Positions 1 through 11,079 of a DNA stretch of 64,000 bases are shown piece by piece. This DNA comes from Luscinia megarhynchos. Lineage: Eukaryota; Chordata; Aves; Passeriformes; Turdidae. The stretch lies in the NCBI GenBank assembly GCA_034336665.1, contig JAPFBE010000032.1:496001-560000 (forward strand). Direction: 5' to 3'. The notes below the pieces were generated by a model, which ran no database searches, was not told where the DNA came from, and was given only the letters and a program-made list of their open reading frames with translations. Every line of letters begins with the position of its first letter. Position 1 is the stretch's first letter. The translations under genes and the position numbers were made by a program.

Positions 1-2424
1 TTCAAATGAGCAATTCAAGAAATTGATAGTGAACAGGGCTTTGCAGAGCTTTTGCTGTGGAGACATCCACACAGTTGAACTGCTCTGTCTAGATAGAACC
101 TGTTTGAGCGTCTGGTGTGTACGCTCAATCACAGCTTGGCCTGTGGGGGAGTGGGGGATGCCAGTTTTATGTTCCATTCCCCACTGCTGGACAAATTCCA
201 GGAACTACTTGGATCCGTAAAATGGACCATTATCTGTTTTGATTTCCCTAGGGATTCCCAATACTGAAAAAGCTTGCACTAGGTGTTGCTTGGCATGCAC
301 AGCCCTTTCTCCTGCATGGGCAGAGGCATAAACTGCACTTGAATATGTGTCAATGTTTACATGGACATATTTGAGGCGTCCGAAGCTAGGAATGTGTGTG
401 ATGTCTGTCTGCCACACTTCACAACTACCAAGGCCTCTGGGATTAACCCCTATACCCAGTGATGGCATGGCCTGGAGGTGGCAGCTGGGACAGGTGGCCA
501 CAATGGCTCGAGCCCGACTCTGTGTTACCTGGAACTGATGGACCAGACCTGGAGCATTCTTGTGGTATTACTGGTGGCTCAGCTTAGCCTGTTGGAAGAT
601 GTCAGGGAGGCGTGCTTTCTCAGCTGGAGCTGCAAGGGAGTCTGCCTTACGATTCCCTTCTGTGATCTCGCCTGGCAAATCGGTGTGTGACCTCACATGC
701 ATCACATAGAAGGGGTGTTCTCTATGTGAAACTAAATAGAACAGCTTTGAGAGCAGTCTAAAGAGCTGCTCATTATCGATGTCTTTTAGCACTGCCTGCT
801 CCGCTCTAGACACTACCCCAGCAACATAAGCTGAATTAGTTACCAAATTAAATGGCTCTGAGAACTTCTCAAAGGCTCTCACAACTGCAGCCTGCTTGGC
901 TATTTGGGGCAAGCCCTCCAGAAACTCAACATCAGCTTCCCAATGCTGAGTCTGTGGGTTTCTCCAAGTCATCACCAACTTATGAGAGGCCCCTGATGCA
1001 TCTGTGAACACCGTGAGTGTCTTGAGTGGTCTCCGACTCCTTTTCTCACGAGGAATGAGGTGGAATTCCTCATTAAACAACTTATGAGCTGGGCCATGGA
1101 CTGATATTTGTCCACTGTAGCTGTCTAGAGATATTTGGAGGCTGGCATTGCTCTGGAGCAAATGCTCAAAGATCTCCTTAATCAGCCTTTCAGGAGAATT
1201 CCTTCCCTCCTCAGAAAGTTTGATCGGCAGGTGAATGCATGCAAAGTCACAACCTGCCAGCTCACGCAGCCTCATCCTCGCCTTCTGAATTGGCTGAGCC
1301 ATCAACTTTTGTGGGTGAGTGATGGTCTTGGATCTTTGATGGGAGAGGAAGACCCACTCTATGATTAAGAGTGAATATCTCTGCCCCTCAATCCACTGAA
1401 ATATTAGACCGTGTAGGTGTGGCAGTTTTCCCAAAACTATAAATTTGAAAGGTAGCTCAGGTTGATAACGATAAGCCTGTCTCTCTGCCAAGGCTTTTTG
1501 TACCTTTTCAATTGCAATCTTTGCCTCTGGGGTCAGTACCCTGGGAGAAACCAGCTCTCTCTCTCCTTTCAATAAAGGAAAGAGAGGTTGTAGGTCCTCG
1601 TTAATGAGGCCTAGCCAGGGCCTTACCCAGTTTAAAGACTCACACAGGGAATGGACATCTGCCAAGGTTTTGGGATTACAATTGTTTTCTAAATTCTGTT
1701 CGACAAAAGTCCGTGCAGTAATCTCCAAGGCCAGGTACTTCCAAGGTGGCATCCTCTGAACTTTGTCTTCCTGTAATTGAAATCCAGCAGAGGTTAAAAC
1801 TTTAACCACTAGGTCAAGTGTGTGTTGGAGTATTAAGTTATTGGGAGCACACACTAGGACATCATCTATGTAATGCAAGATTTTAGCTTCCCTTCTTTGT
1901 GCACGCACAGGAGACAACAGTGAAGCTACATACCACTGGCAAATGGTAGGACTGCACTTCATGCCTTGTGGCAGCACTTTCCAGTGGTACCGCTTCATTG
2001 GTGCTTCTCGATTTATCGAGGGAACTGAGAAAGCAAACCTTGGGGCATCCTCGGGGTGCAGGGGGATTTGGAAGAAACAATCTTTGATGTCTATTACCGC
2101 CAATTGCCAATCTCGGGGTAACATTGTTGGAGATGGCATCCCAGGTTGAGGAGACCCCATGTCCTGAATCACTTCGTTTATTTCTCTGAGGTCATGTAAC
2201 AACCTCCACTTGTCCTTCCCCAGTTTCTTTATTACAAAGATTGGGGAATTCCAAGGGCTTGTGGTTTCTTCAATGTGATTTTTTGCTAATTGTTCCTCCA
2301 CAAGTTCCTTAACCGCATTCAACTTTTCCTTTTTCATTGACCACTGTGCTACCCAGACTGGGGTGTCATTTAGCCATGTTAATTTCTGGATAGGGCGCTC
2401 CACAGTGGCCAGCTCTAAAAATCC
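1..2424 (-). pseudogene. Class II ERV pol (RT-RNase H-integrase), near-continuous frame, runs off left edge
   Basis: This is a betaretrovirus-like pol read on the minus strand in a single frame from about 2424 to position 1. It once encoded reverse transcriptase, RNase H and integrase. The RT carries the catalytic motif YIDD. RNase H shows TDASG and later NSAYVAG and HTDLPG blocks. Integrase follows with a CPSC zinc-finger pair, then QTDIT, TDNGP and AVIE, so all three residues of the D,D,E triad are still present. Only two in-frame stops break the frame: TAA at 568-570 inside the integrase zinc-finger region and TAG at 205-207 after the second catalytic Asp. The first codon of the long open stretch (2403) is GTG, which fits entry by frameshift from the upstream protease rather than a true start. 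The env and 3' LTR would lie left of the window. It is a relatively young but inactive copy. Confidence 0.9.
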
Positions 2425-2930
2425 CGAGGAGTTTTAGAAATAATCATTTTAATTCCCCACTGTGACATGGAGTCTCTCCCCCACAAGGGACATTTGTAAT
2501 CTAATACAAATGGACGAACACTCGCCACTCTCCCATCTGGCCCTTCAATTTGCACCATGGTTTTTGATATTTTAGCTAATTTAATTCCTCCTATACCCTG
2601 AATTTTTCCAGCCACAGGTTGCAGTTCCCAGTGTGACGGCCATATCCTTTCGGGTATGATTGTCACATCTGCCCCTGTGTCAAGCCCCCCTTCCACATGG
2701 AGGTGATCTGATCCATGTGTTAGGTTGCATGCCAAAGAAGGTTTCTGCTCACCCACCGTTTCTGCCCAGTAAACCTCAGGTGATTTCCCATCTGCAGTAA
2801 CTTCTGCTGGAATGGGAATGGCCTGGGCTAATATTTGCCCCTTGTCCAGGTAGAATGGTGGTTGAGAACAACATGCTAATATTATGAGGCAGGATACTTT
2901 TCCTTTCATAACCATGGGAGCTATTTCAAT
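2415..2930 (-). pseudogene. Class II ERV protease with dUTPase remnant
   Basis: The minus-strand ORF contains the aspartic protease active site LDTGADVT and a following IPERIW stretch, with a glycine-rich flap-like GIGG further on. The N-terminal part (YLDKGQILAQ) resembles the last motif of a retroviral dUTPase, as expected for betaretroviruses where dUTPase precedes protease. The ORF ends at a TAG (2415-2417). Immediately before the stop the minus strand reads G GAT TTT in the protease frame, a candidate slippery site leading by -1 into pol. The frame is open across the protease, so the active site may be intact. The protein is a fossil without a complete gag upstream. Confidence 0.85.
2418..2424 (-). 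promoter_or_regulatory. Candidate -1 ribosomal frameshift site between pro and pol
   Basis: Read on the minus strand, the heptamer is G GAT TTT in the protease frame, directly followed by the protease stop TAG. A -1 slip enters the pol frame, which is open upstream of the first listed pol codon (TTT TTA GAG CTG ...). The pattern resembles the betaretroviral pro-pol site of the G GAT TTA type. I did not model a downstream pseudoknot. Confidence 0.6.
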
Positions 2931-2932
2931 TT

Positions 2933-3510
2933 CTAAAGGTGTGTGTGCTGTGTCTCCAACAACAATTGATTAAAAGATGTTTCAGCTATATTGCAAATTT
3001 TATCTAAAACAAATTTGGATAATACTCGAATTTGTTTTTCAGGGCAATGCCAAGTCCCCTCACCACATAAGTGATCTAAAGTAATTTCATTATCATCCAA
3101 ATCCTTGGAATTATCAGTGCTTTGGCGAAGCTCTGTTAAAAGAGTCCCCAAAGAACGTTTCCATATAGTAAACCACACATCATATTCTGAGGGAGTTAGC
3201 AAACACCTGAAAAGATCTTTTATATCATGAGGGACCATCTCATTTGTAGAAAAGTAGCTCTCAGCATCCCTTTAAAGATCCCACTGCTTCTACCAAATTG
3301 TCTTTGCACTTTACATATTTCTTTTTTATCTTGATAAGAGAAAGCTTGATATTCCCTCTTTCCATTTCTTCTACCTACATAAATTACAGGACCCACTGAT
3401 GGTATGTTATCTCCTTCTATTTTCTGAACTGCAGAGCCAGGGTGTGCAGAAACTACATGTCCCACAGCTGCTGTCAGCCGAGGTGGCTTCCCTCCCCCCA
3501 GCTGCTGCAG
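2933..3510 (-). pseudogene. Class II ERV gag capsid fragment
   Basis: Two minus-strand ORFs in different frames make up the piece: 3220-3510 with a capsid-like block ending around KGMLRATF, and 2933-3238 with HDIKDLFRCLL, WFTIWKRSL and LDHLCGEG, typical of betaretroviral capsid. A small indel near 3230 shifts the frame. After the capsid the sequence runs directly into the dUTPase/protease ORF, so the nucleocapsid zinc fingers and the start of dUTPase have been deleted. The matrix end is also missing, replaced by a CR1 piece. The gag, pro and pol frames differ successively by one. Confidence 0.75.
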
Positions 3511-3608
3511 GCAGAGTGGCTTGGCGAGCTCTTCTGCCAGTTCCATCAGCACCCTTGGATGAACCCCATCTGGTCCCATAGATTTGTGAGTGTCTAAGTG
3601 GCACAGCA
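3511..3608 (-). repeat. CR1 LINE ORF2 scrap fused in frame to ERV gag
   Basis: The minus-strand translation reads LDTHKSMGPDGVHPRVL followed by ELAEELAKPL, a well-known stretch of the CR1 reverse transcriptase. It is only about 100 bases long and continues in the same open frame into the ERV capsid sequence. Its upstream end is cut exactly by the LTR starting at 3609. The upstream CR1 portion is not recognisable on the other side of that element. Confidence 0.8.
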
Positions 3609-3955
3609 TGTCGCTGTTGGGGCAGACGCGACAGATGAAAGGACGTAATACATCTCAGAAGGCTAATATCTGTTTATTACAACAGCATGCTCTCTTTTAT
3701 ACCCTCTACAAAGTTTACACTTTATTCATTGGTTGCAATAAATCAACATAATGTTCACTGGTGTAAAACCATCTCCACCTCTGTTTTTCACAAAACTTTT
3801 CTAAAAATACTTTTTCCAGCTGCAGGTTTCTTCTTGCTTATCTCCTTTCTCTCTTCTCGGTCTCCATACCAAAGGCCTTGGTAAAATTCCTTTCAGAAAT
3901 AAACCTTATCCATTAACTCTCTCTGGCTCAAAGACCAGCGGTAATCCCCCTTCCA
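3609..3955 (-). repeat. LTR (3' LTR of a minus-strand class II ERV)
   Basis: The 347-bp block begins TG and ends CA. On the minus strand it contains TATAAAAG (around 3693-3700) and an AATAAA signal (around 3670-3676), in the right order for U3-R-U5. A polypurine tract lies just outside its upstream end, which marks it as a 3' LTR for the degraded internal sequence to its right. Confidence 0.75.
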
Positions 3956-3972
3956 TAATTCCCCTCTTTTTT
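3956..3972 (-). other. Polypurine tract
   Basis: On the minus strand this reads A-rich then AGAGGGGAATTA, abutting the TGGAAGGGGG start of the LTR. Such tracts prime plus-strand DNA synthesis in retroviruses. Confidence 0.7.
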
Positions 3973-4690
3973 TTTTAATTTAAATTAAAAAGGCAGCTGC
4001 TAAGGATTTTTCAGGGCCCTTACAAAAATTCAAGCAGACAGGGGGGAGACAAAGCAATACTTCAACTTACAAAGAAACCATTCAATTATTCCCATCTTCA
4101 AATTTAAAATAGTCCCATAAACTGGCCCATTGTGATCTAACAAGTCCTTACAAGACATACTCTCAAAATCCTGGCATCCATAACCATGCATTAACAATAA
4201 AAAATTGATTAAAAAGGCACGTAAAAGATGGATTTTCAAATACCATTACAGACTCCGCAATCCCTTGATGACACATTTGTGGCAGAATGATACCTTCACT
4301 TTTGTTTAAATAAATTTTCCTCCACATAGAGTTACATTTTGCGGCCAAAAGACCAAGTCATCTGTCCAGTCACCAATTAGAACTAAGCAGCATCCACTTA
4401 ACTTTGCAACTGGCCACTGCTATGACAATAGGCAACCAACCCAATTGCTTAAGGTATGAACTTTCAGCTACTAATTCAACACTCTTATGCAAAAGCAATG
4501 CCTCTCCCCTAGGTCCATTAAGTTCCTCTATTTTGGGGCAGTAAATGCTATGTGAAGTGATTTGGTACAAGACACGTTACTCAGTACTGCCAGCCTCTCT
4601 GTAGAGGAGAACAAAAAATCAAATTAAATGTAACATCCACCAATTTAAGTTTGGGTTTTCAACCTGAATCAATATCCCCATTTACTTTGC
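3973..4690 (-). pseudogene. Degenerate class II ERV env remnant
   Basis: Short broken minus-strand ORFs fill the space between the integrase end and the polypurine tract. One of them (4030-4239) carries HGYGCQDFESMSC followed by LLDHNGPVYGTI, which parallels the better preserved transmembrane-subunit piece at 56931-57200. The surface part is not recognisable with confidence. Frameshifts and stops make this non-functional. Confidence 0.5.
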
Positions 4691-4764
4691 CCTAAGTGAT
4701 CATCTTCACAGCTTGTTCTTTAAAAGTCCATGCTTCAATCCACCTGGTGGCTGGTATCTCCCGC

Positions 4765-5560
4765 TCATTCTGCTTTGGTTATGGGACCATCCATCTTGTT
4801 CCTTCCAGTGTGCTCCAAGTACAGCTTAACACAGCGAGCAACAATCCAACGAGGGCCATTCTCTGTCAAAACACGAGCATAACCTCTTTCCCATATTATT
4901 AATTCCAGTGGGCCAGTCCACATTCCAGTAATTAAATCCTTAACCCATACCTTAACATCCTTATGAAAATTTGGCTGTTTATAATTTAGGGAAGAAAAAA
5001 GATGAAATATAGGAGACAACTGTGAATCAGGCGAAGGACACAAGAAGATTAACACATAAACAGCCTTATCCAATCTCACTTGAGGTGGCTTACCTTGCAT
5101 TCCCCGTTTCTGTCTTTGAATCTGGTGCTTCCAAACACCATGAGTGCGTTCAATAATTGCTTGGCCTGTTGAGGTACGGGGGATACCAGTAGAATGTTCA
5201 ACCCCCTAGGCACGAAAAAATGTTTGCAATTTCTGTGTAATATATGCTGGGCCGTTATCTGTTTTTATATGCAAGGGAACAGTTAAATTAGAAAAAGCAT
5301 GACAAAAATGACAAATAGCATCCCGAGCTGTTTCACCTGCAAATGCTGATGCAACTCCGGCATGAAAAAAAGCATCAACTGCAACATGAACATACTTTAA
5401 ACCACCAAATTCAGGCATTTTTTTAACATCAGTTTGCCATTCTTACAAAGGGAGAAAACTCCTGGGATTGGTAGCATAATATTGTGAAATATGAGTCATA
5501 TGACAATCAGGACAAGAAAAAATAATTTATTTTCTCCCCTGAACAGGAATATCCCTGGTT
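4765..5560 (-). pseudogene. Class II ERV integrase remnant
   Basis: The minus strand shows a zinc-finger half (SCPDCH), then WQTDV, a block related to MPEFGGLKYVHVAVDAF, then TDNGPAY and finally AIIERTHG, so the D,D,E residues can all be found. The C-terminal domain follows (KVWVKD, GYARVLTENGPRWI). In-frame stops occur near 5443 and at 5206-5208. It belongs to the same broad family as the pol at 1-2424 but is more decayed. Confidence 0.8.
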
Positions 5561-5579
5561 AAAGTCAAAATAGGGTGAG

Positions 5580-5877
5580 AAAGTAAATGATATGTCATGT
5601 GGCTCGTAAAATAAGATAAAGCAAATTACAATTCATGATGATTCTGAAAACCCCATTCAAAATAATATTGTTGTACAGGTATCACAATAGTTACAGGATT
5701 GGGGCCTGAAATCTCATGACAATGTCTGTAACCTTTGATGATGATGTCTGCAAAAAGGTCCATAAAGCCCTGGAGCTGTTTTCCGAGATCTGAAAGATAA
5801 AAATATTCACTCAAAAATCGGGATCGGCGCCGAGTGAACACACTCTGATCCGACCTCCATCGCACCGGATCCCGCAA
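5580..5877 (-). pseudogene. Class II ERV RNase H / connection fragment
   Basis: The minus-strand ORF 5626-5877 contains GPNPVTIVIPVQ, resembling the RT connection to RNase H boundary of betaretrovirus-like pols. It is joined upstream to sequence resembling a primer-binding site with no gag, protease or RT palm between them, so the element has a large internal deletion. Confidence in the exact domain boundary is modest. Confidence 0.45.
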
Positions 5878-6240
5878 TGTTCACAAATGCTGTCTTGGTC
5901 AGTCCCGTTTTTATACAGTTTTTCCTAGCCTGGAGCAAAGGTCCTCCTTTCTTTTCGTGGTTTCCCACATTCATGTTTTCTTTCTCTGCAGTTGGGCTGG
6001 ACAAAACCATTTCTGGGAAACGAATTTTGGTGAATGCAGATCCTGGCTTACGGGAAGCAGGCATTGAGATGTAGTTTTCCTCACGACTCTGGTTATCTTA
6101 ATCATCGATACTTGTCGGGTGTTCATCACTTGGGTGTTCCCTGGACAGTTTCTGAAAGGGCTATCTCCACCGGGGCTACTTCTATTAATTTGCTAATCTG
6201 GGCTCTTCAGCTTTTGTTGGCAATTGCAGTGTTGCAATGA
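5826..6240 (-). repeat. Possible LTR end with primer-binding-like sequence
   Basis: On the minus strand there is TATAAAA (about 5911-5917), then about 70 bases later a GGCGCCGATCCCGAT stretch (about 5818-5833) that resembles a decayed primer-binding site. That would make this the R-U5 end of a 5' LTR. It shows no clear match to the LTR at 3609-3955, so it may belong to a different element. The upstream limit is a guess. Confidence 0.3.
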
Positions 6241-6439
6241 AGCAATCCCTGTTCCTCCCTCTGCAGCTTTATATTTTCAAGTTTCTTTATTATTTTCTTT
6301 ATTCATACAAACATGATTTATTTCACATTAATTTACAAACTAACACGAATTTTATTGCAACATATATTACAAAGTCCCATGTCAAGCTCTCAGTTTCACT
6401 GTCTCATAGTGCACTGCCACCATCTTGACTCGGGTGGAG
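6241..6439. other. Unassigned AT-rich stretch
   Basis: I see no gene, LTR boundary or clear repeat here. It sits between two elements and may be relic host sequence. Confidence 0.4.
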
Positions 6440-7553
6440 AAAGAAGAAAAAACGAGGCTCAACGTACAGTCGGAATGCAGCCTCAGCCTCAGCTGGAGTG
6501 TGATGAAGTTAATTCAGTTTCTTTGCTTTCTTGGTATTTTCCTTGAACTCTGGGAGTGTGTTTGTGTGAGAGTGGTGTGTTAAGTTTGCCAGCATATAAA
6601 CACAGGGACGCCCGTGTGTTGGGAGGTAGGTTGTTATTTTCTCTTTCTTTCTTAAGGAATTTTCTTCCCATTTGTTGCCCTGGAGACAATGAATGGACGG
6701 TACTTAAGAGACAAAAAATGTGCCTGGGCGTCTTGGAATTTCCGTTTGAATGTTTCTGGGGGGAAGCGGTGTGCTTTTGGCAGTCTCTTAGCTGGGGGTA
6801 AGAGACTCTTGGCCCGGCTTGGACTGGAGACGGTGGTGGTGTTTGGTGCTGGACTTTCTCCTGCCCAGGGAGTTTGGTGCTGCTGTGAAGTTTCTCCTGA
6901 TTAGCCTGTTGGTGAGATCACTGCTTACAGTGAACTGTCGGTGGACTGGGACTTTCTCTGCAGTACCTGCCCTCGCAGAGGGAGACTCCCATCTTCTCTC
7001 TCCCTAGAGAGAGTGCACCTTCCCTGCTGCTGGTGGACTGAAACCTCACCAGAGCTGCCATTACCAGGATATTTTCACTGGACACCTGAGGGCATTGGGA
7101 AACCGAGCAACTCTCCTTTCCCCTCCACCTTCTCTCTCTTCCCAGGGACGCCATTAACACCTGGGAAGGCTCAGAGCTTGCATCAGAGCACCTCTGGAGC
7201 CGCAGGGGAGTCACTGCAGCCCCTCTGCCTCTACGAGAGCTAGCAGTGCCCTCTGCCAGTTGTGATTGTAACTACATCAAAAAAGGAAAGTGCTTGGCAG
7301 GTGGGAAAAAGTCTGTTATTGTGTTTTCTGGTTTGTTGTTGTTTGTTTGTCCTTATATATATATATGTACACACACACAAATATATATATATATATATTC
7401 CAGTAAATAACTGTTATTCCTTTTCCCACATCTTTGCCTGAAAGCCCCGTAATTTCAAAGTTATAATAATTTGGAGGGAGGGAGTAATCTTTTCCATTCC
7501 AGGGAGGTTCCCGCTTTTCTTAGCAGACACTTGCCTTTTAAACAAGGACGCTC
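6440..7553 (+). repeat. Probable LTR, plus orientation
   Basis: The block has a CATATAAA box near 6593, a long GC-richer transcribed-like section with no believable ORF, a TA/CA microsatellite, and an AATAA-type signal around 7405 followed by a U5-like section ending near TTAGCAGACAC. The layout matches long songbird LTRs of about 1 kb, recalled rather than aligned. The exact ends are not resolved. ORFs inside are short and overlap on both strands, which argues against coding. Confidence 0.5.
7352..7400. repeat. (TA)n/(CA)n microsatellite
   Basis: Alternating TA runs flank a short ACACACACA stretch. It is a simple sequence repeat within the LTR-like block. Confidence 0.9.
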
Positions 7554-7769
7554 TTATAAATCTAAGAGTGTTGATGTGTGAGTGATTTTACTAAGGTTTT
7601 GGAGTATTATTGGCCGTTGCTTTAGTTTTTATATGCAGTTGGAATTGTGTGGATAAAATTGCATTTGTGGACTTGGAGCGCCCTCTTGTGTCAGTTAGTA
7701 ATCGCGGGTCTGGTGATCTCCATTCCCTTTTATGAATCCAGGAACATTGTTACGCCTTTCAGAGATAAT

Positions 7770-8625
7770 AGTGTGTAATTATTGAATATGGAGGAGGTTT
7801 CCTCTAAAAACCTAAAGTGGGGGATGATATTCCAAATTTCTCCTTGAAATGTATATTGAACCACTGGAAAAGGATGGGAAGAGACTTGGGTCCGGGCTGG
7901 TACAGTGTTGTGGCCAGTGTGTAGACTGTATGGCCAGGTTGGGTGGCTGGGGAGGGTGGTACCTTGGATTGTGCCACTGTTTCACAGCTGTAACTGTCTC
8001 GTGGGAGCCTTGTCTACACTGTGTGCTCTCAGTGCATTTTGTCTGTGCTATGTGTCTCTCTGCACTGTGTCTCTGTGTGTGTGTAGTGTATGTCTGGGTG
8101 TGCAAGGGCAACTAAAGTATTTTAAACCATTTTCTGCCGGATAATCTATTAGATTCCACAGGAAGTGAGAAGGAAGGAAAAGAATTAGCAGGAAAGTAGG
8201 AAGAGGGTAAGCAGGAAGTGAAAAAGCAGGAGGAGAATGAGCAGGGGATGGGAAAACAAGAGATGATAGCTATCAAGGAGATGGGAAAGGGAAGGGAGTA
8301 AGAGAAAAGAAGCAGGAAAAGGAAAGGGAAGAAAAAGAAAGAAAATGGGAGGTGGAAAGGGAAAGAAAGATGTGGAGATGTGATGCTAATCTAATCAGAG
8401 AACAGGACTGAACTTGAATCAGTGTGTATATTGTAAAGGTTTTGGACACCAAGGTCCCTGGAAGTTGAAGGAGGTGGAGGTAGCAAAGCTACCCTTACAT
8501 CAAGACTGACAGGAACTGGGAGTGGAACTGCCACTGAATCTCTGGTTACCATACAGCAGGGGAAACAGAATAGAGAAGATAGACTTTTAATAGACACTGG
8601 AGCAAAATTCAAACCAATGAAAATT
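7770..8625 (+). pseudogene. Class I ERV gag and protease start
   Basis: A stretch near 7825 reads IPNFSLKCILNHWKRMG in one frame, like a gammaretroviral matrix domain. From 8160 to 8385 the strand is almost pure purine and translates to Lys/Glu-rich helix, as in the charged region of gammaretroviral Gag. Around 8418-8450 there is QCVYCKGFGHQGPW, a nucleocapsid zinc knuckle whose last Cys position is Trp. Near 8580-8605 the frame reads LLIDTGAK, a retroviral protease active site. Stops and frameshifts are frequent. It is an old class I copy. Confidence 0.65.
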
Positions 8626-8706
8626 AAGAAATTGTAAATGTTGCTTGTTTTTCTGCTTTCCCTGTTGCATCAAGATTCTTTAACTCAATTTTAAATTTGG
8701 CAAGCG

Positions 8707-9200
8707 ATGGACAACCCACCAATTTTTATATATACTGGAGTGTTTGATTCCTCTTTTGGAAAGAGACCTGTTCTCAGATTATATTTAAAGATGGAGAAAT
8801 ACAATTATTGGTACATGAGACTAAAAAGCCATCAAGGCAAGAACTTTTATGTTAAAGGGAGTATTGGAATGAGGCAATTCTGGAGGAATACAAGAAGCCG
8901 TACCCAACAAACTCAGTCTGAAGGTGTTACCCTAAAACCTGGATCACAACGAGTAAGGCAGAAGCAATATCCCTTAAAATTAGAAGCTAGAAGGGGAATC
9001 GAGGGTCTAATAGAGAATTTCAGGGAATTGGAATTAGTGATAGAATGTGAATCAGAATATAACACTCATTTTGTCAGTTAACAGAATATCATCAATGGTT
9101 TACAGTAATAGATCTGAATAATGCCTTCTTTTGCATACCTCTCAATAAGCAAAGTCAGGGGATTTCTGCCTTTGACTCAGAAAATCCCCAAACTGGTCGG
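8707..9200 (+). pseudogene. Class I ERV protease end and RT start
   Basis: The ORF 8707-9081 ends with KQYPLKLEARRGI and CESEYNT, the gammaretroviral-type N-terminal RT block. After a stop the RT continues out of frame to about 9195 (VIDLNNAFFCIPLNKQSQG). The same block occurs at 25048-25467 on the other strand, so both belong to one family. RT is truncated before the palm motif, where an LTR begins at 9233. Confidence 0.75.
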
Positions 9201-9232
9201 AAGACTACCATGAAGATTTAAAAGTAGCCCAA

Positions 9233-10140
9233 TGTCAGGGTTTTACACTGGCTAAATGCCAGGCACCCACGAAAAAAACTCTTCACTCATTCTCTTCTGT
9301 TATAGTTAAACAGAGTAGGGGGTAAGAAAAGACCAAAGGGGCTCATGAGTTAAGGATCGGAAAGATATATTTTAAGGGTAAAACAGGCTCAAAACTTAAA
9401 AGGTATAAAGAAAAAGCTATTAACATTAAAAGAGGATAATGAGAACTGAAATAAACCTTTAGAACACCTTCCCCCCTCCCTGCATCCCTTCTTCCATTGA
9501 CAGCGCAGGGAGACAAAACATGGGGGGTTTTATTAGTTTGTCACTTCTAAAAATCTTTCTTCAGTTCACTTAGGAAGAAGAGTCTCTTCTGTTACGTAGC
9601 AGGGTCCTTCCCACAGGAGACAGATCTCTGTGAACTTCTCTATTTGGTTCGAATTTTCACAAGTAGCAGTCTTATTCGACCTGTGGCAACGTGAGTCCCT
9701 CCCATGGGCAATGCAGGCTTCCCACAAATCTGCATGGGTCATTAGTTCATGGAGTATTGTCTTTTAAGGATGAGCTGTTCTAGGCTGGGAGAGAGGGTCC
9801 TCTCTCTCTATCTCCGGAAACAAGGGTCTTCCCTCTCTGTTCGAGTTTCCCACTAGATTACAGTTTTTCAGCATCCACACACTTCAGCGTGAGCACCCTT
9901 TCTTTCAGACTACTACAAATGGACCTTTGCATTCCCCCATGCACTTAATGAATTACAGGGAAACTGTTGTATTATAGTCCTCACCATGGCTTGCTGAAGA
10001 ATCTCAGCTCCAACACGTGGAGTACCTCCTCCCCCTCCCTGATTTTCACCAACCTTAGTGTCGCCATGTTGTTCTCCTCACATATCTTCACCTTTACCTT
10101 TTCTCTGACTCATAAGACAATCGTTGTCCATAGGTTTGTT
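9233..10140 (-). repeat. LTR-A family copy, diverged, end truncated
   Basis: It starts TGTCAGGGTTTTACACTGGC, closely like the start of the LTR at 53262, and shares the GCCAGGCACCCACGA block and the CAGCTCCAACACGTGGAG block. Orientation is minus by comparison with the 53262 copy, where TATA-like and start sequences lie at the right end. The right end lacks the U3 start and is lost near 10140. Confidence 0.65.
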
Positions 10141-10240
10141 TGTTCTAAAGTTCCATCAATTGAAAAGTTTTTATAGAGTTCTGCAACATTGAAAGGTTGA
10201 TCCTGTCTGGGCTCCGCATCGGGGAAATTGCTCATCATGC

Positions 10241-10560
10241 TGTTATAAATGAGAAAAAAAAAGTCTCGATATTCAGCAAAATTTAGATCTCTTTATTTTA
10301 TATAGACAGAGTAACTCAGCACTGGGGATACATGGGTGGTCACTGCCCACTCCATGCTCTGTCGAACCTTTGTTTGCAGCTTCTTTTATAGTCTGGTTTT
10401 CTGTCATAACCAAAAATATTTTTTTTTTTTGCTGTCATAATTTTGTACCTGACAAGAACCAATCAATATCAGATTTTTAATATTAACACATTGTTACACC
10501 AATGCGAAAGTTTATGCATCTTTGTGAAACACACATGTAAAGACAAAAAACCCCGGGAAA
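10241..10560 (-). repeat. LTR-B family fragment, minus orientation
   Basis: It starts TGTTATAAAT as does the LTR at 58719. On the minus strand it has ACTATAAAAG near 10386-10396 and an AAATAAAG signal near 10291-10299. The layout parallels the 58719 copy though the sequence has diverged. The upstream end is uncertain. Confidence 0.5.
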
Positions 10561-11079
10561 GCTCTCTTTCCCTTCTGGCCTCAGTACAGCTAACACTGGC
10601 CCGGGCCTCCTCCACATGGTCCCTGGGCCTGCCCAGGCCTGGGCCGGGGGCAGCCTCTAATGCCGGGCCCTGTTTTCAGATGGTGCCCCTGATAAAAAAG
10701 GGGAGGGGAGGCCTGCGTGGCTGCTAAAATCATAAGCTCCCCCCCTCCCCCTGGCATGGCCAGGGAGCACACAGCTCGGCAGAACCTTGCCCTATCACCG
10801 GCCTAGAGCAGCTCTGTGGCGCCCGCATTGCCTGGGAGAGAGACAGCTGGGCCCTTTTTCTGGCAAGCCCCCCCCCCGCTTTGCCTGCCAGGCAGGGGGG
10901 AGGAAGACCATCAGTCTGCGTCTAAAATTAAATGTAACAAATGCCAAAAAACAACCATGCAGCCAGAGCAGCCATCACCATTCCTTGCTGGGCCCCCGGT
11001 ATCTTGGCCTAGCCCACAGCGTGGCCTGAAATACTCCACACCAACTACTCCAGCCACTGCCTGGGCAAGGTATTAACTT
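10561..11079. other. GC-rich block of unknown origin
   Basis: This section is much richer in G and C than its neighbours and contains several short ORFs on both strands, none with a recognisable domain. A CNKCQK sequence appears in one frame but the rest of a zinc knuckle does not. It could be a leader or gag piece of an ERV. Confidence 0.4.

Noticed and set aside
5818..6240. Second LTR pairing with 3609-3955
   Set aside because: TATA and primer-like signals are there, but the sequence does not resemble the other LTR, so I do not call them a pair.
8160..8385. Purine tract as a possible structural or regulatory element
   Set aside because: It is explained as the Lys/Glu-rich coding part of a class I gag, in place between matrix-like and nucleocapsid-like sequence.
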